A stretch of 64,000 bases of DNA from Hydrogenophaga sp. SL48 (lineage in GTDB: Bacteria > Pseudomonadota > Gammaproteobacteria > Burkholderiales > Burkholderiaceae_C): positions 124,001 through 188,000 of the forward strand of contig NZ_CP063400.1 of the NCBI RefSeq assembly GCF_021729865.1. The letters run 5' to 3'. Of the stretch, positions 32,025 through 41,590 are shown in pieces. Below the pieces are notes generated by a model. That model was not told where the DNA came from and searched no databases. It worked only from the letters and a program-made list of their open reading frames with translations. How positions within the stretch are numbered: the first letter of the stretch is position 1; each line of letters begins with the position of its first letter. The position numbers and the translations under genes are program-made.

Positions 32025-33173
32025 ATGTCAGAACACTCCGTATCCCGACCGCTGCGCATCCTCCACCTGGAAGACTCCCGGGTCGATCACGCCCTGGTGA
32101 AGTTCGCCCTGCAGCGCAGCCAGCTGCCGCACGAAATCCTGCTGGTGGACACCATGGACGACTTCCTGCGCGAGCTCGACTCGGGTGTCCACGACTTCGT
32201 GCTGGCCGACTACCACCTGCCCGGGTTCACGGGCCTGGACGCCTGGGAGCTGGTGCGCGAGCGGGGCATCGACATCCCCTTCGTGATCCTGTCGGGCGCC
32301 ATCGGCGAAACCGCGGCGGTGGACGCCATGCACCGTGGCGTGAGCGACTACCTGCTCAAAGACAGCATGAACCGGCTGGCCCACGTGATCCAGCGCGCGG
32401 TGGAAGTGAGCCAGACCCGCAAGGCCAAGGCCGTGGCCGACGCCGAGCTCGCCGATTCACGCCGGCGCCTGGCCGAGCTGGCCGAACACCTGCAGACCAG
32501 CATCGATCAGGAGCGCGCCGACATCTCGCGCGAAATCCACGACGACATCGGCGGCGCCCTGGCCGCCGTCAAGCTCGACCTGTCCTGGGTCTCGCGCCGC
32601 ACGCTGGACGCCGACGTGCGCCACCACATGGACGCCGCGCTGGAGATGCTGCAACATGCACTCGATGCGAGCCAGCGGATCATGATGAACCTGCGCCCCC
32701 CCATCCTCGACCAGGGGCTGGTGGCGGCTGTGCAGTGGCTGGCCGCCAGCTTCGAGAAGCGCGCCGGGGTGCGCGTGACCGTGCGACGCTCGTCCGAGCA
32801 GATCGACGTGCCGCGCGCGGTGCAGCTGGTGGCCTACCGCACGGCGCAGGAAGCCCTGACCAACGTGGCCAAACACGCGAACGCCACGGCCGTGGAGATC
32901 GACCTCAGCGACCTCGAGGGCGTGCTGACGCTGGAAGTGACCGACAACGGCCAGGGGCTGAGCAGCGAGGCGTTGAAGAAGGCCAAGTCCTTCGGCCTGC
33001 TCGGGCTCAAGGAGCGCGCGGCCAAGGTGGACGGCTGGCTCGACATCAGCTCCACCCGGCGCGGCACCTCGGTCATTCTGTCGGTGCCGCTGGCGACGCC
33101 CTCCAGCGCAGAGGGAGGTGAAGGCGATTTCAACCACGGGGACAAGAACAATGATCAAAGTGATTTTGTGTGA
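32025..33173 (+). CDS. NarL-type histidine kinase with N-terminal receiver domain
   Basis: A 382-residue soluble kinase. Residues ~10-125 are a receiver with the phospho-acceptor in FVLADYHLPG; a short coiled coil leads to a HisKA_3 dimerisation domain (ISREIHDDIGGALAAVKLDL, His in REIHDD) and an ATPase domain (YRTAQEALTNVAKHANA, DNGQGL, GLLGLKERA). It has no transmembrane segment. The ATG at 32025 was chosen over a frame reaching further upstream, which would cover the che promoter. It overlaps the downstream LuxR-type regulator gene by 23 bp, so the two act as a pair. Confidence 0.88.
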   Translation: MSEHSVSRPLRILHLEDSRVDHALVKFALQRSQLPHEILLVDTMDDFLRELDSGVHDFVLADYHLPGFTGLDAWELVRERGIDIPFVILSGAIGETAAVDAMHRGVSDYLLKDSMNRLAHVIQRAVEVSQTRKAKAVADAELADSRRRLAELAEHLQTSIDQERADISREIHDDIGGALAAVKLDLSWVSRRTLDADVRHHMDAALEMLQHALDASQRIMMNLRPPILDQGLVAAVQWLAASFEKRAGVRVTVRRSSEQIDVPRAVQLVAYRTAQEALTNVAKHANATAVEIDLSDLEGVLTLEVTDNGQGLSSEALKKAKSFGLLGLKERAAKVDGWLDISSTRRGTSVILSVPLATPSSAEGGEGDFNHGDKNNDQSDFV

Positions 33174-33780
33174 CGACCACGCGGTGGTGAGGCGCGGCAT
33201 CCGCGACACCATCTCCGAGGCGGTCGACATCCAGGTCGTCGGCGAAGCCGGCAGCTACCCCGAGCTGAGAGAGCAGATGCGCAAGGTGGAGTGCGACGTG
33301 CTCGTGCTCGACCTCAACATGCCCGGGCGCGGCGGGCTGGAGGTGCTCGCGGCCCTGCGCGACGAAGGCTCGCTGGTCAAGACCCTGGTGGTGTCCATGT
33401 ACCCCGAAGACCAGTACGCCATCCGCTGCCTGCGCGCCGGCGCGCGCGGCTACGTCAACAAGGCCGGCGAGCCGGCCGAACTCGTGGCCGCCATCCGCAC
33501 CGTGCAGCAGGGCCGCAAATACGTGACGCCCGAAGTGGCCCAGATGCTGGTGGACAACCTCAACGCCCCCGAGAGCCAGGAACTGCACGCCAGCCTCTCC
33601 GAGCGCGAGCTGCAGACCCTGCAGAAGATCGCCTCCGGCAAGAAGCTCTCGGAAATCGCCGAAGAGCTGATGCTCAGCCCCAAGACCGTGAGCGTGTACC
33701 GCGCGCGGGTGCTGGAGAAGCTGCACCTGGCGAACAACGCGGAGCTGACGGTTTACGCGATTCGGAACAGTTTGGTCTGA
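33151..33780 (+). CDS. LuxR/NarL-family response regulator
   Basis: A 209-residue response regulator: receiver with acidic pair CDDHAVVRRG and phospho-acceptor in LVLDLNMPGRG, and a C-terminal LuxR helix-turn-helix (LSERELQTLQKIASGKKLSE, AEELMLSPKTVSVYRARVLE). It starts inside the kinase 3' end, giving translational coupling. The target genes are not known; being divergent from the che operon, it may tie chemotaxis or motility to another signal. Confidence 0.92.
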   Translation: MIKVILCDDHAVVRRGIRDTISEAVDIQVVGEAGSYPELREQMRKVECDVLVLDLNMPGRGGLEVLAALRDEGSLVKTLVVSMYPEDQYAIRCLRAGARGYVNKAGEPAELVAAIRTVQQGRKYVTPEVAQMLVDNLNAPESQELHASLSERELQTLQKIASGKKLSEIAEELMLSPKTVSVYRARVLEKLHLANNAELTVYAIRNSLV

Positions 33781-34043
33781 GTGTTGGCTTGCCCCTCTTC
33801 GAGCAGGAGTGGGTTTGGCAAAAACAACCGTAGCGCGTTCTCCAAGGCTTTCGGCGAAAGCTTGGCGGACCGTGATATCAATTTCCCCTGACGCAGAACG
33901 GACGCTGTTGGCGACCGGGAGCCGCGGGTCGCGCGACATGGTGCATGGATGGCGCGGTTACGGTCGGTAAAACAAATCCGATAGTATTTGCCATCACATA
34001 CAACGCCGCCAAGCCAAGCGGCGACAGATTCAGCGGAGGAAAT

Positions 34044-37000
34044 ATGCACAGAAGGCTACACCCACGTCTATACATCATCTCCCTTTGCATTGCGCTGCTG
34101 GCACTGCTCAGCTCAGGCGCGGTTTGGGCGCAGTACGAAACCTACTGTATCCCGGACAAAGAAGATACACCCTTTATCTGTAAACCTGCGGAAGTAACTC
34201 CTTGGGTATACAGCGGTGGTAGCTATCCATTTCCGAATGCCTCAGTCAGGGGCCTCTCATCACTAGCTGCAGTGTTGGCTTCATGGGAGAGCTATGTAAT
34301 TCGAGATTTGAATTGCTGCTCCGTGGGAACTTCGATCGACAAAGAGATCTATCGTGGCCCCAATCGATATGACTATTCGATAAGAACTATAGGAACTTCT
34401 AGCCAGCCCTCGTGCAACTCTACAATAGACACTACCTACCCATTCGGTGCTCATGCAAATCGAAGTGTCAGTTGCCCTGCCGGTTCAATGGGTCCCTTCT
34501 ATAAGAAGGATGTCGAACCATGGGAGCCGTATTGTGTATTCACTCGGGTGGAGCCGATTGATCCTCCTTGCCAAACCTGCCCTTGTCCTGCGCAAGACGG
34601 GCAAAAGAAGGGAAACCCTGTTTTACCAGCCACTGCCGAAAAATTCGAAATAGATAGCGACCTCGAAACACCGGGCCCGCACCCGGTCAAATTGACCAGA
34701 ATTTACAGAAGCGGGCGTGTGGGCGGAGGAACCCCATCGGCTTCAAGCATTTCGGTGTCAGCCGGTTCGGGTGGTGGCTCTTCTTCTGGGTCAAGTGCCG
34801 GCAGCTACTACAGTGCTCCCACAGAGCCAATCATTGGCAAAGGGTGGTCGATCAACTTGAGTGCGCGGTTGACGCTGGTCCAGAGTTCAATCGTGGGGCC
34901 TTCTCCAGGGAATCTTGGCTGGGCAATCATCAGCTTTGGTGACGGAAGGTATCGATCGTTCAAACCCAATGGTTGGGAGACGTGGAAGCCTTTGGCCACC
35001 ATCAAGGACAAGTTTTGGGCCGTTCATCCCGATGGCGTAAGAACACTGAACAGTGAGTACATTTACCAGGCCATCGATTCAGGTGATCAGTTCATTTTTA
35101 AACTTGCCCCCAATCAGCCTTTTGATCCTGGATACTCGTCGACTGCTTTCTTGACCAAAATCAAGCATCAAAACGGGTGGACCACTCAGATTGAATATGA
35201 GTTTGGCTCAATACCGGATGACGCTAGAATAGTTTCAATGGTCAATGAATTTGGCCAAAAAATTGAGTTTTCCTACAATGCGAAGCGCCTCATCGAGGGG
35301 GCGAGGCTTGTCACGCCTTTAGGGGCTGTTGTATCAAATGTGATCTACGGATACGACGCCAATGACAACTTGGTCCAAGTGCTGTATTCGGACGGTGCGA
35401 CCCGACAGCTGCATTATGAAGATCAGAACAATGGGTCTTGGTTGACGGGCTACAGTCTCAATGGTCAGCGTGTTGGCACCTACCGATATGACAGTTCTGG
35501 TCGCGCTATTGAAACGACAAAGGTTGCTGGGGCCGGGAGATACCTGCTCGACTACGTCAATACGAACGGAAAAATTCATACAACAGTCAATATCACCGAC
35601 CCGCTGGGAACAACCCGCCTCTACGGCTACAACGCCACGGAGCATCGCCTCAACGTCTACCACGCAAGCTTGCCCTCAGAAAATCCGAATGCTGCGCCCA
35701 TCAGAAACCGTTCGATCAACTCGTCTGGATTGGTGGTTTCAGAAAACGTCTTTCGAGGTTATCGGCTTACACACAACACCTATGACGAGGTCCGAGAGCT
35801 TCCCACTGTTGTTCAAGAGGGAGTCAGCACCCGCACCCAAACCATCACCTGGCACCCCACCTTCCGCCTGCCTACCCAGATCGACGAAACCGGCGGCAAG
35901 CGCACGACCTTTGCCTACGACGACAAAGGCAACCTGCTCCAGAAGACGATCACCGCCACCACCGGCACCCCTGTCAATCAAACCTGGGCCTGGACCTACA
36001 ACGCCCTTGGCCTGATGGCCACCGAGACCGACCCGCGCGGCGCAACCACCACTTACGCCTACAACAGCTGGGGCCAGCTCATCAGCCAGACCAACGCCCT
36101 GGGCCACGTCACCACCTACGCCTACAACGCAGCGGGGCAGGTCTCGCAGATCAACGAGCCCACCGGCCTGGTCCGCTACCTCACCTACACCCCACGCAAC
36201 TGGCTGGCGACCTCCACGCTCTCGGCCGGCGGCGTCAACCTCGCCACCGCCTACACCTACACGGTGGACGGCCAGGTCAAGAGCGTGGCGCTGCCCAACG
36301 GCCACACCATCACCTATTTCTACGACGCCGCCCTGCGCAACACCGGCTGGAGCGACAACCGGGGCCAGAGCGCCAGCCACACGCTCGACCCCGCCGGCAA
36401 CGCCACCGACGAACAGGTGCGCAACAGCGGCGGTGTGCTGGCCCTGCAGATCAGGCGCACGATCAGCGCGCTCAACCGCGTGCAGAGCGAAACCCGGGGC
36501 GCGGGCATCGTCGAGACTTACACACAAGACGCCAACGGTCGCCTGGCCAGCGCCACCGACGCCCTGGGCATGACCACCACCTATGGCCGCGACGGCCTGG
36601 AGCGCATCAACCGCGTCACCGACGCCACCAGCCGTGCCGCCACCATCACCTACAACGCGCAAGACGCGGTGACCCAGGTGGTGGACTTCCAATACGTCAC
36701 GACCAACTACACCCGCGACGTGCAAGGCAACGCCCGCTCCGAGGCCACGCCCGACGCCGGCACCACCGCATCGACCTATGACGCGCTGGGCCTGCCCAGT
36801 CGCATCGTCGACGCCCTGGGCCGCGCCAGCAACATCACCCGAGACGCGCTGGGCCGCCCCACGCTCATCACCCACAGCCCGGCCTCCGGCACCTCGGCCA
36901 CCACCCCCGGTGGCAAGACCCTCACCACCCAGCTGCGCTACGACCTTAGCGGCAGCGCCTGCAACGCCAGCGGCCAAGCCAATGCCAGCCAGGGCCGGCT

Positions 37001-38609
37001 GTGTGAAGTGATCGACATGGTCGATGGCGTGACCCACGCCACCCCCCAATACCAGTGGGACGCATTCGGTCGCCTCACGGCCCAGGCGCAGACCCTCTCC
37101 AGCGCGGTGGCCAACCACAGCAATCTGCAGACCACCGCCTTCACCTACCTCGCCAGCGGCGGCGGCCAAGGCGAGCTGTCCACCATCACCTACCCCAGCG
37201 GCTCGGTGTTGACCCACCAATACAACGCCACCGGGCGCCTCACGGGCCTGCTCTGGAACGGTCAGCCGCTGATCGAGAACATCACCTACAACGCGCTGGA
37301 CCAACCCCTGTCCTGGACCTGGGCCTTCGGCGACGCCAACACCGCCACCAGCCTCAACGCCACGCGCCTGTACAACACCGCGGGCCAGCTCACCGCCAGC
37401 GAGTTCGCCACCTTCGCCCCCGAGTCCACAGGCCGCATCGGCTCCGTCTCCCAAAAACTCATGAAGCCCAACGGCGCAGGCGGCTGGGTGGAAGAAGAGG
37501 TGCCCTTCAACGCCCTGTACAACGCCCTGGGCCAGCTCACCAGCTTCACCGCCGTGGGCACATCGCCCGAGTTCGAGTGGGGCCACACCTACAGCTACGA
37601 CAACAACGCCAACCGCACCGGCGGAACCATCACCGCCAACGGGGCGTCGATGAGTTTCACCAGCGGGCTCACCAGCAACCGGCTGACCAACGCCGCGGGC
37701 ATCACGGTAACCACCAACGCGGCGGGCGACATCACCAGCTTGCTGGGCAAGACGATGGCGTATGACAGCGCCGGGCACCTTGCGGAGGCGACAGCCGTGC
37801 CGCCTTGCCCTTCGGGCCAGAACTGCGCGGGCCAGCAGACCACGCTGAGCCGCTTCAACGGCTGGGGCCAGCGCTACCTGCGGGACACGCCGAGCACACA
37901 GACGGTGTTCACCTACGGGAGTGACGGCTTCAACCTGCTGTCGGAGACCACGCGCAACCTCGGCACCTCGCAGCTCTCGACGACAGAACACATCTACCTG
38001 CCCACGGCGAATGGGTCGATGCCGGTGGCGGTGGTCATCGATGGGGTGCACTTCGCGGTGCACAGCGACCACCTGAACACGCCCCGCAAGCTGAGCGATG
38101 CAGCCGGACAGACACAGTGGCAATGGCCGTACAGCGGGTTCGGTGAGATCGGGCCGCAGAGCACGCCTGCCTCAGGCCAGGCCCCGGTGAGCTACAGCTT
38201 GCGCTACCCCGGGCAGGTTGACGATGGCAACGGGCTGTTCTACAACTGGCACCGGTTCTATGACCCGAGGGTGGGGCGGTACACCTCTGCGGATCCGATT
38301 GGGTTGGGGGGTGGGTGGAACCGGTTTGGGTATGTGGATGGCAATCCGTTGGGGTTGGTGGATCCTGAGGGGCTTGCGGCGGAGCACACCAAGAATGCTC
38401 GCCCGAGCACGCAGCAAAAGCATCAGGAAGCAGAGTCTCGAAGAGCGAGAGATGCTGGGGGCGAAAAAGGCGACAAAAATCGTCGCCCTCCGAGTAAGAA
38501 GCCACCTGGCTACAAAGGTCCTTGGCCGATACGAGGAATTGTTCCACTGGTATGTCCGTTGTGCGAGGTTTTGGAGCCGCAGCCTTTGCCTGGACCTGAG
38601 CGCTGTTGA
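34044..38609 (+). CDS. RHS/YD-repeat protein with signal peptide and variable C-terminal tail
   Basis: A 1,521-residue secreted-type RHS protein. The start at 34044 (AGCGGAGGAAAT before ATG) gives a signal peptide ending SGAVWAQ. After a ~150-residue N-terminal region comes a DUF6531-like segment (AEKFEIDSDLETPGPHPVKL), a Ser/Gly-rich linker, YD repeats from ~350 to 1,400, and the RHS core end (YNWHRFYDPRVGRYTSADPI, then NPLGLVDPEGL). About 75 residues follow as a variable, Lys/Arg-rich tail (HTKNARPSTQQKHQE, GGEKGDKNRRPP), the place where toxin domains usually sit. The 5' third is much lower in GC than the core, suggesting a chimaera. The Sel1-type gene after it is the likely immunity partner. 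Confidence 0.85.
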   Translation: MHRRLHPRLYIISLCIALLALLSSGAVWAQYETYCIPDKEDTPFICKPAEVTPWVYSGGSYPFPNASVRGLSSLAAVLASWESYVIRDLNCCSVGTSIDKEIYRGPNRYDYSIRTIGTSSQPSCNSTIDTTYPFGAHANRSVSCPAGSMGPFYKKDVEPWEPYCVFTRVEPIDPPCQTCPCPAQDGQKKGNPVLPATAEKFEIDSDLETPGPHPVKLTRIYRSGRVGGGTPSASSISVSAGSGGGSSSGSSAGSYYSAPTEPIIGKGWSINLSARLTLVQSSIVGPSPGNLGWAIISFGDGRYRSFKPNGWETWKPLATIKDKFWAVHPDGVRTLNSEYIYQAIDSGDQFIFKLAPNQPFDPGYSSTAFLTKIKHQNGWTTQIEYEFGSIPDDARIVSMVNEFGQKIEFSYNAKRLIEGARLVTPLGAVVSNVIYGYDANDNLVQVLYSDGATRQLHYEDQNNGSWLTGYSLNGQRVGTYRYDSSGRAIETTKVAGAGRYLLDYVNTNGKIHTTVNITDPLGTTRLYGYNATEHRLNVYHASLPSENPNAAPIRNRSINSSGLVVSENVFRGYRLTHNTYDEVRELPTVVQEGVSTRTQTITWHPTFRLPTQIDETGGKRTTFAYDDKGNLLQKTITATTGTPVNQTWAWTYNALGLMATETDPRGATTTYAYNSWGQLISQTNALGHVTTYAYNAAGQVSQINEPTGLVRYLTYTPRNWLATSTLSAGGVNLATAYTYTVDGQVKSVALPNGHTITYFYDAALRNTGWSDNRGQSASHTLDPAGNATDEQVRNSGGVLALQIRRTISALNRVQSETRGAGIVETYTQDANGRLASATDALGMTTTYGRDGLERINRVTDATSRAATITYNAQDAVTQVVDFQYVTTNYTRDVQGNARSEATPDAGTTASTYDALGLPSRIVDALGRASNITRDALGRPTLITHSPASGTSATTPGGKTLTTQLRYDLSGSACNASGQANASQGRLCEVIDMVDGVTHATPQYQWDAFGRLTAQAQTLSSAVANHSNLQTTAFTYLASGGGQGELSTITYPSGSVLTHQYNATGRLTGLLWNGQPLIENITYNALDQPLSWTWAFGDANTATSLNATRLYNTAGQLTASEFATFAPESTGRIGSVSQKLMKPNGAGGWVEEEVPFNALYNALGQLTSFTAVGTSPEFEWGHTYSYDNNANRTGGTITANGASMSFTSGLTSNRLTNAAGITVTTNAAGDITSLLGKTMAYDSAGHLAEATAVPPCPSGQNCAGQQTTLSRFNGWGQRYLRDTPSTQTVFTYGSDGFNLLSETTRNLGTSQLSTTEHIYLPTANGSMPVAVVIDGVHFAVHSDHLNTPRKLSDAAGQTQWQWPYSGFGEIGPQSTPASGQAPVSYSLRYPGQVDDGNGLFYNWHRFYDPRVGRYTSADPIGLGGGWNRFGYVDGNPLGLVDPEGLAAEHTKNARPSTQQKHQEAESRRARDAGGEKGDKNRRPPSKKPPGYKGPWPIRGIVPLVCPLCEVLEPQPLPGPERC

Positions 38610-38624
38610 AATGATGGAAATCTC

Positions 38625-39092
38625 ATGATCAAAAAAGGCATCAAGACCCCCGCCAAACACTTGTACGACTTAGCGCTGAAGGCGGCTAGTCGAAAACACC
38701 CTGACTTGGCGCGCGCAAGTGCCTTGCTGGAGGAGGCGCACGACCAAGGGGATCGGCGTGCGACCTATGCAATGGCAACTTGGTATCTGTTTGGGAATGA
38801 GGTCTATCCCAAGAATTTGCGTAAGGCCGTCCAACTTCTCAAGTTGGCGGCTATGGCTGATATCGCATCTGCGCACTTTGATTTGGCCGTCAGCTATGAG
38901 ACAGGGCAGGGTATCAAGAAGAATGAGCAAGCTGCCTATAGGCACTTCCTTGCAGCGGCTCTGAATGGGGATAACGAGTCTTTGACCGAGGTCGGCCGCT
39001 GCCTCTACTATGGGATTGGAATTGCACGTGATCGCAAGGCTGCTGAGGTGTGGTTTCGTCGAGCAGAAGCGTTGGGTGTAGACGTTCGATGA
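38625..39092 (+). CDS. Sel1-repeat protein, candidate immunity partner of the RHS tail
   Basis: A 155-residue soluble protein of helical Sel1-like repeats: ATYAMATWYLFGNEVYPKNL, AHFDLAVSYETGQGIKKNEQ and LTEVGRCLYYGIGIARDRKA. It begins 15 bp after the RHS stop codon and is lower in GC than the RHS core, like the RHS tail. Sel1-type proteins are known as immunity proteins of polymorphic toxins, which fits the position. No signal peptide, so it would protect in the cytoplasm. Confidence 0.8.
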   Translation: MIKKGIKTPAKHLYDLALKAASRKHPDLARASALLEEAHDQGDRRATYAMATWYLFGNEVYPKNLRKAVQLLKLAAMADIASAHFDLAVSYETGQGIKKNEQAAYRHFLAAALNGDNESLTEVGRCLYYGIGIARDRKAAEVWFRRAEALGVDVR

Positions 39093-39199
39093 TCACTCGG
39101 TACTGCCGGTTGCTGCAAATCGGGCGGATTCAAGTCTGAAATGCAACATCTGCGACCAGCTCACCTTCGCTGATAGATCCGGCCCCCTGATGTTTGAAC

Positions 39200-39241
39200 A
39201 CCCCTCACCCCAACCCTCTCCCGCAGGCGGGAGAGGGAGTC
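39200..39241. repeat. REP-like palindrome, variant copy 3
   Basis: ACCCCTCACCCCAACCCTCT then CCCGCAGGCGGGAGAGGGAGT. It differs from the copies at 2686 and 14582 at the loop. It lies in the gap 39093-39323, which otherwise holds no gene. Confidence 0.65.
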
Positions 39242-39323
39242 AAGACAAAACCGGGCCGGATCAATAGTCCACCGGATCGCAGGCCCTGCGTGGCAAGATG
39301 CCTCCCTCTTGAAAGGAACTCCC

Positions 39324-39548
39324 ATGGGCATCGCAAAAATTCTCGGCATCGTCCTCATCGCCGCCGGCGCGCTGGGCCTGCTGTTCGGCGACTTCAGCTT
39401 CAACAAGGCCAGCCACGAGCTCAAGCTCGGGCCGCTGGAGCTCTCGGTCACCGAAAAACAGACCGTGCCCGTGCCCACCTGGGCCAGCCTGGTAGCCATC
39501 GCTGCGGGCGTGGGGTTGCTGGTGTTTGGGGGCAGCAAGAAGGGGTGA
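39324..39548 (+). CDS. Small inner-membrane protein (74 aa)
   Basis: Two predicted transmembrane helices (GIAKILGIVLIAAGALGLLF at the start and ASLVAIAAGVGLLVFGGSKK at the end) flank a hydrophilic middle. The ATG at 39324 follows GAAAGGAAC. I know this kind of protein as a hypothetical membrane protein in many proteobacteria; its function is not known to me. It is probably monocistronic. Confidence 0.75.
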   Translation: MGIAKILGIVLIAAGALGLLFGDFSFNKASHELKLGPLELSVTEKQTVPVPTWASLVAIAAGVGLLVFGGSKKG

Positions 39549-39631
39549 AGCCTTCCTTTGTGTCATCGGATGGGGTGGCCCTGTACAGGGCCACCCAGCG
39601 AGATGGCACATGACAGCCCAAGGTGCCGAAC

Positions 39632-40015
39632 ATGCCCAACCCCCATCGCCTCCTGCTCACCCTGTCGCTGCTGAGCCTGTCCGCAGCAGCCCTCGCCGAA
39701 CCCCTGCCACCCGCCGCGAAAGCAGAAGTGACGGCGGTACTGAACCGGCTGGAGGCTTCGGGTTGCGAGTTCAACCGCAACGACCGCTGGTACAGCGCGG
39801 CGCAGGCGCGCGCGCACCTGCAGCGCAAGCTGGACTATGTTGAAAGCAAGGCGTCGGCCAAGACCGCCGAGGGCTTCATCAACCTGGCCGCCAGCAAGAG
39901 CAGCGTCACCGGTGTGGCCTACCAGGTTCGGTGCAGTGGGCAGGCGCCCGAGGCCAGCGCTGCCTGGTTGCTGAAGCAGCTGGCCGAGCTGCGCCGCGCG
40001 AAGCCGGGCGCTTGA
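39632..40015 (+). CDS. DUF5329-type periplasmic protein
   Basis: A 127-residue protein with a signal peptide (LLLTLSLLSLSAAALAEPLP) and a mature helical domain with two Cys (SGCEFNRNDRWYSAAQARAH, YQVRCSG), which could form a disulphide. It resembles YfeK/DUF5329 as I remember it (the NDRWYSAAQARAHLQRKLDY and GVAYQVRCSG blocks). A GTG start at 39623 is an alternative. The next gene, a lipoprotein, starts 17 bp later, so they are probably co-transcribed. Confidence 0.72.
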   Translation: MPNPHRLLLTLSLLSLSAAALAEPLPPAAKAEVTAVLNRLEASGCEFNRNDRWYSAAQARAHLQRKLDYVESKASAKTAEGFINLAASKSSVTGVAYQVRCSGQAPEASAAWLLKQLAELRRAKPGA

Positions 40016-40032
40016 GCGCTGGAAGACACACC

Positions 40033-40476
40033 ATGTCCTACCTGAACCGACGCTGCTTCCTTTCGCTGAGCCTGCCCTGCGGTTTGCCGTGGCTCACCGC
40101 CTGCAGCAAAGACGACCCGCAGGCCGCGCTCGAAGCCGCCGCGCAGCAGCTGCAGGACCACCTCGAAGCCAAGGACTCGGGCGCGGTGTTCGACATGCTG
40201 GACCCGCAGTTCCGCGCGAAAGACGAGTTCGACCGCGACTGGGCGCGCAAGACCATGGCGCTGATGTTCCTGCGCTACGCCAATGTGAAGGTGATCGCGG
40301 TCACGCGCAGCAGCCGCATCGACCCGCCGGGTTCGCCCATCGGTGTGACCGAGGCGCAGATCGTGGTCACGGGTGCGCAGGGGCTGATTCCCGAGCGGGC
40401 CTCGCCCTACACGGTGCAGCTGCGCTGGCAGCGCGATGGTGACGAATGGAAGCTGCGCGACCTGCAGTGGGAATGA
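40033..40476 (+). CDS. Putative lipoprotein (147 aa)
   Basis: The N-terminus has a twin-Arg-like start, a hydrophobic stretch and a lipobox ending LTAC, so it would be lipid-anchored after cleavage. The mature region (AQQLQDHLEAKDSGAVFDML, then WQRDGDEWKLRDLQWE) looks like a small NTF2-like alpha/beta fold. Function unknown. It follows the DUF5329-type gene closely. Confidence 0.72.
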   Translation: MSYLNRRCFLSLSLPCGLPWLTACSKDDPQAALEAAAQQLQDHLEAKDSGAVFDMLDPQFRAKDEFDRDWARKTMALMFLRYANVKVIAVTRSSRIDPPGSPIGVTEAQIVVTGAQGLIPERASPYTVQLRWQRDGDEWKLRDLQWE

Positions 40477-40499
40477 GGCCGCAATACAGCCAGCGGTCC

Positions 40500-40636
40500 A
40501 ACCGAGGGCACCGCCGGGCCGCCCTTCGACAGGCTCAGGACGGACGGCAGGTGCGCCTTGCAGGCCGCAGCCTCGCCGGAGGCGAGGCTTCTTCGGGCTG
40601 TCCAAGCCTGCGCAGGCAGGCTTGGAGCCGCGGCCC
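40500..40636. repeat. Hairpin-rich intergenic block between convergent genes
   Basis: Contains GCCTCGCC-g-GAGGCGAGGC-type and AAGCCTGCGCAGGCAGGCTT stems, and CCCTTCGACAGGCTCAGGACGG, whose relative CCCTTCAACAAGCTCAGGACGG is at 27116-27137. It probably helps terminate both the lipoprotein and fliR transcripts. Confidence 0.5.
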
Positions 40637-40639
40637 TCA

Positions 40640-40680
40640 GCCCCCTGGGGGGGCGCGCGCAGCGCGGCGGGGGGAGCTTG
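40640..40680. repeat. Post-stop intergenic repeat, copy after fliR
   Basis: CAGCCCCCTGGGGGGGCG followed by CGCGCAGCGCGGCGGGGGG, ending directly at the fliR stop. Sense orientation relative to fliR. Confidence 0.65.
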
Positions 40681-41448
40681 TCAGCCTCCGGTGAAGATCT
40701 CGGTCGCGAGCTTCATGAGGCCGACGATGGGGCCTTCGAGCAGGGGCAGCGTGACCGCGATGCCGAGCAGGCCGGTGGTGAGTGTGAGCGGGAAGCCGAT
40801 GGCGAAGGCGTTCATCTGCGGCGCGACGCGCGAGACGAAGCCGAGCACGATGTTGACGAAGAGCAGCATGCCGATCATGGGCAGCGCGATCCACAGCCCG
40901 TAGCGGAACACGACAGCGCCCAGCTCGTGCAGGCGCATGCGGTTGATCGACTCGAAGGCGCTGGCGCCGATGGGGAAGGTCTCGAAGCTCGACACCACGG
41001 CCTGCAGCACCATGAGGTGGCCGTTGAGGATGACGAAGAGCAGCATGGTGGTGTTGCCGAAGTAGCGCCCCACCGCGCTGGTCTGCTGGTTGGTCGAGGG
41101 GTCGAAGAAGCCGGCGTAGTTCAGGCCCATCTGCAGGCCGATCACCTCGCCCGCCAGCTCGACCGAGGCGAACACGATGCGCACCGCCAGCCCGATGGCG
41201 ATGCCGACCACCACCTGCTGCATCACGACCCCGAAGGCCTGCGAATCACCCAGGCCGATCACCGGCTGCTCAGGCAAGCCCGCCTGCGCACAGATCGCCA
41301 CCAGCATCGCCAGCGCCACCCGGCTGCGCATCGGCACCGTGCGCGCAGAGAAGATCGGCGCACTCGAAAACACCGCCAGGATCCGCAGAAACGGCCAGAA
41401 CACCGGCGAGATGATCGCCATGATGTCGGCCTCGGTGAACGAGATCAT
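40681..41448 (-). CDS. fliR: Flagellar type III export protein FliR
   Basis: A 255-residue membrane protein with about six transmembrane helices. The N-terminal FTEADIMAIISPVFWPFLRI and the block GEVIGLQMGLNYAGFFDPST are characteristic of FliR. It forms the export gate with FliP and FliQ in the basal body. Last gene of the fliL-R operon; separated from fliQ by 142 bp holding a repeat copy. Confidence 0.95.
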   Translation of the reverse strand: MISFTEADIMAIISPVFWPFLRILAVFSSAPIFSARTVPMRSRVALAMLVAICAQAGLPEQPVIGLGDSQAFGVVMQQVVVGIAIGLAVRIVFASVELAGEVIGLQMGLNYAGFFDPSTNQQTSAVGRYFGNTTMLLFVILNGHLMVLQAVVSSFETFPIGASAFESINRMRLHELGAVVFRYGLWIALPMIGMLLFVNIVLGFVSRVAPQMNAFAIGFPLTLTTGLLGIAVTLPLLEGPIVGLMKLATEIFTGG

Positions 41449-41497
41449 GAGCGAGCGCTACAGAAGAACGAGCGAACGGATGCCACCGAGCGAGGGG

Positions 41498-41588
41498 AAG
41501 TCAGCCCCAGGGCACCGCCGGGCCGGCTTTGCCGGACGGCCAGTGCCGCCCCCTCGGGGGGGTGACGCGAAGCGGCGCAGGGGGGCAT
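41498..41588. repeat. Post-stop intergenic repeat, copy after fliQ
   Basis: GCCGGGCCGGCTTTGCCGGACGG, AGTGCCGCCCCCTCGGGGGG, TGACGCGAAGCGGCGCAGGGGGG; the last block lies two bases from the fliQ stop. Full-length copy, sense relative to fliQ. Confidence 0.75.
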
Positions 41589-41590
41589 CT

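Noticed and set aside
33781..34043. A gene or regulatory RNA upstream of the RHS gene
   Set aside because: No coding bias, strong hairpin or riboswitch-like arrangement; an in-frame ATG at 33945 would only place a poor leader before a good signal peptide.
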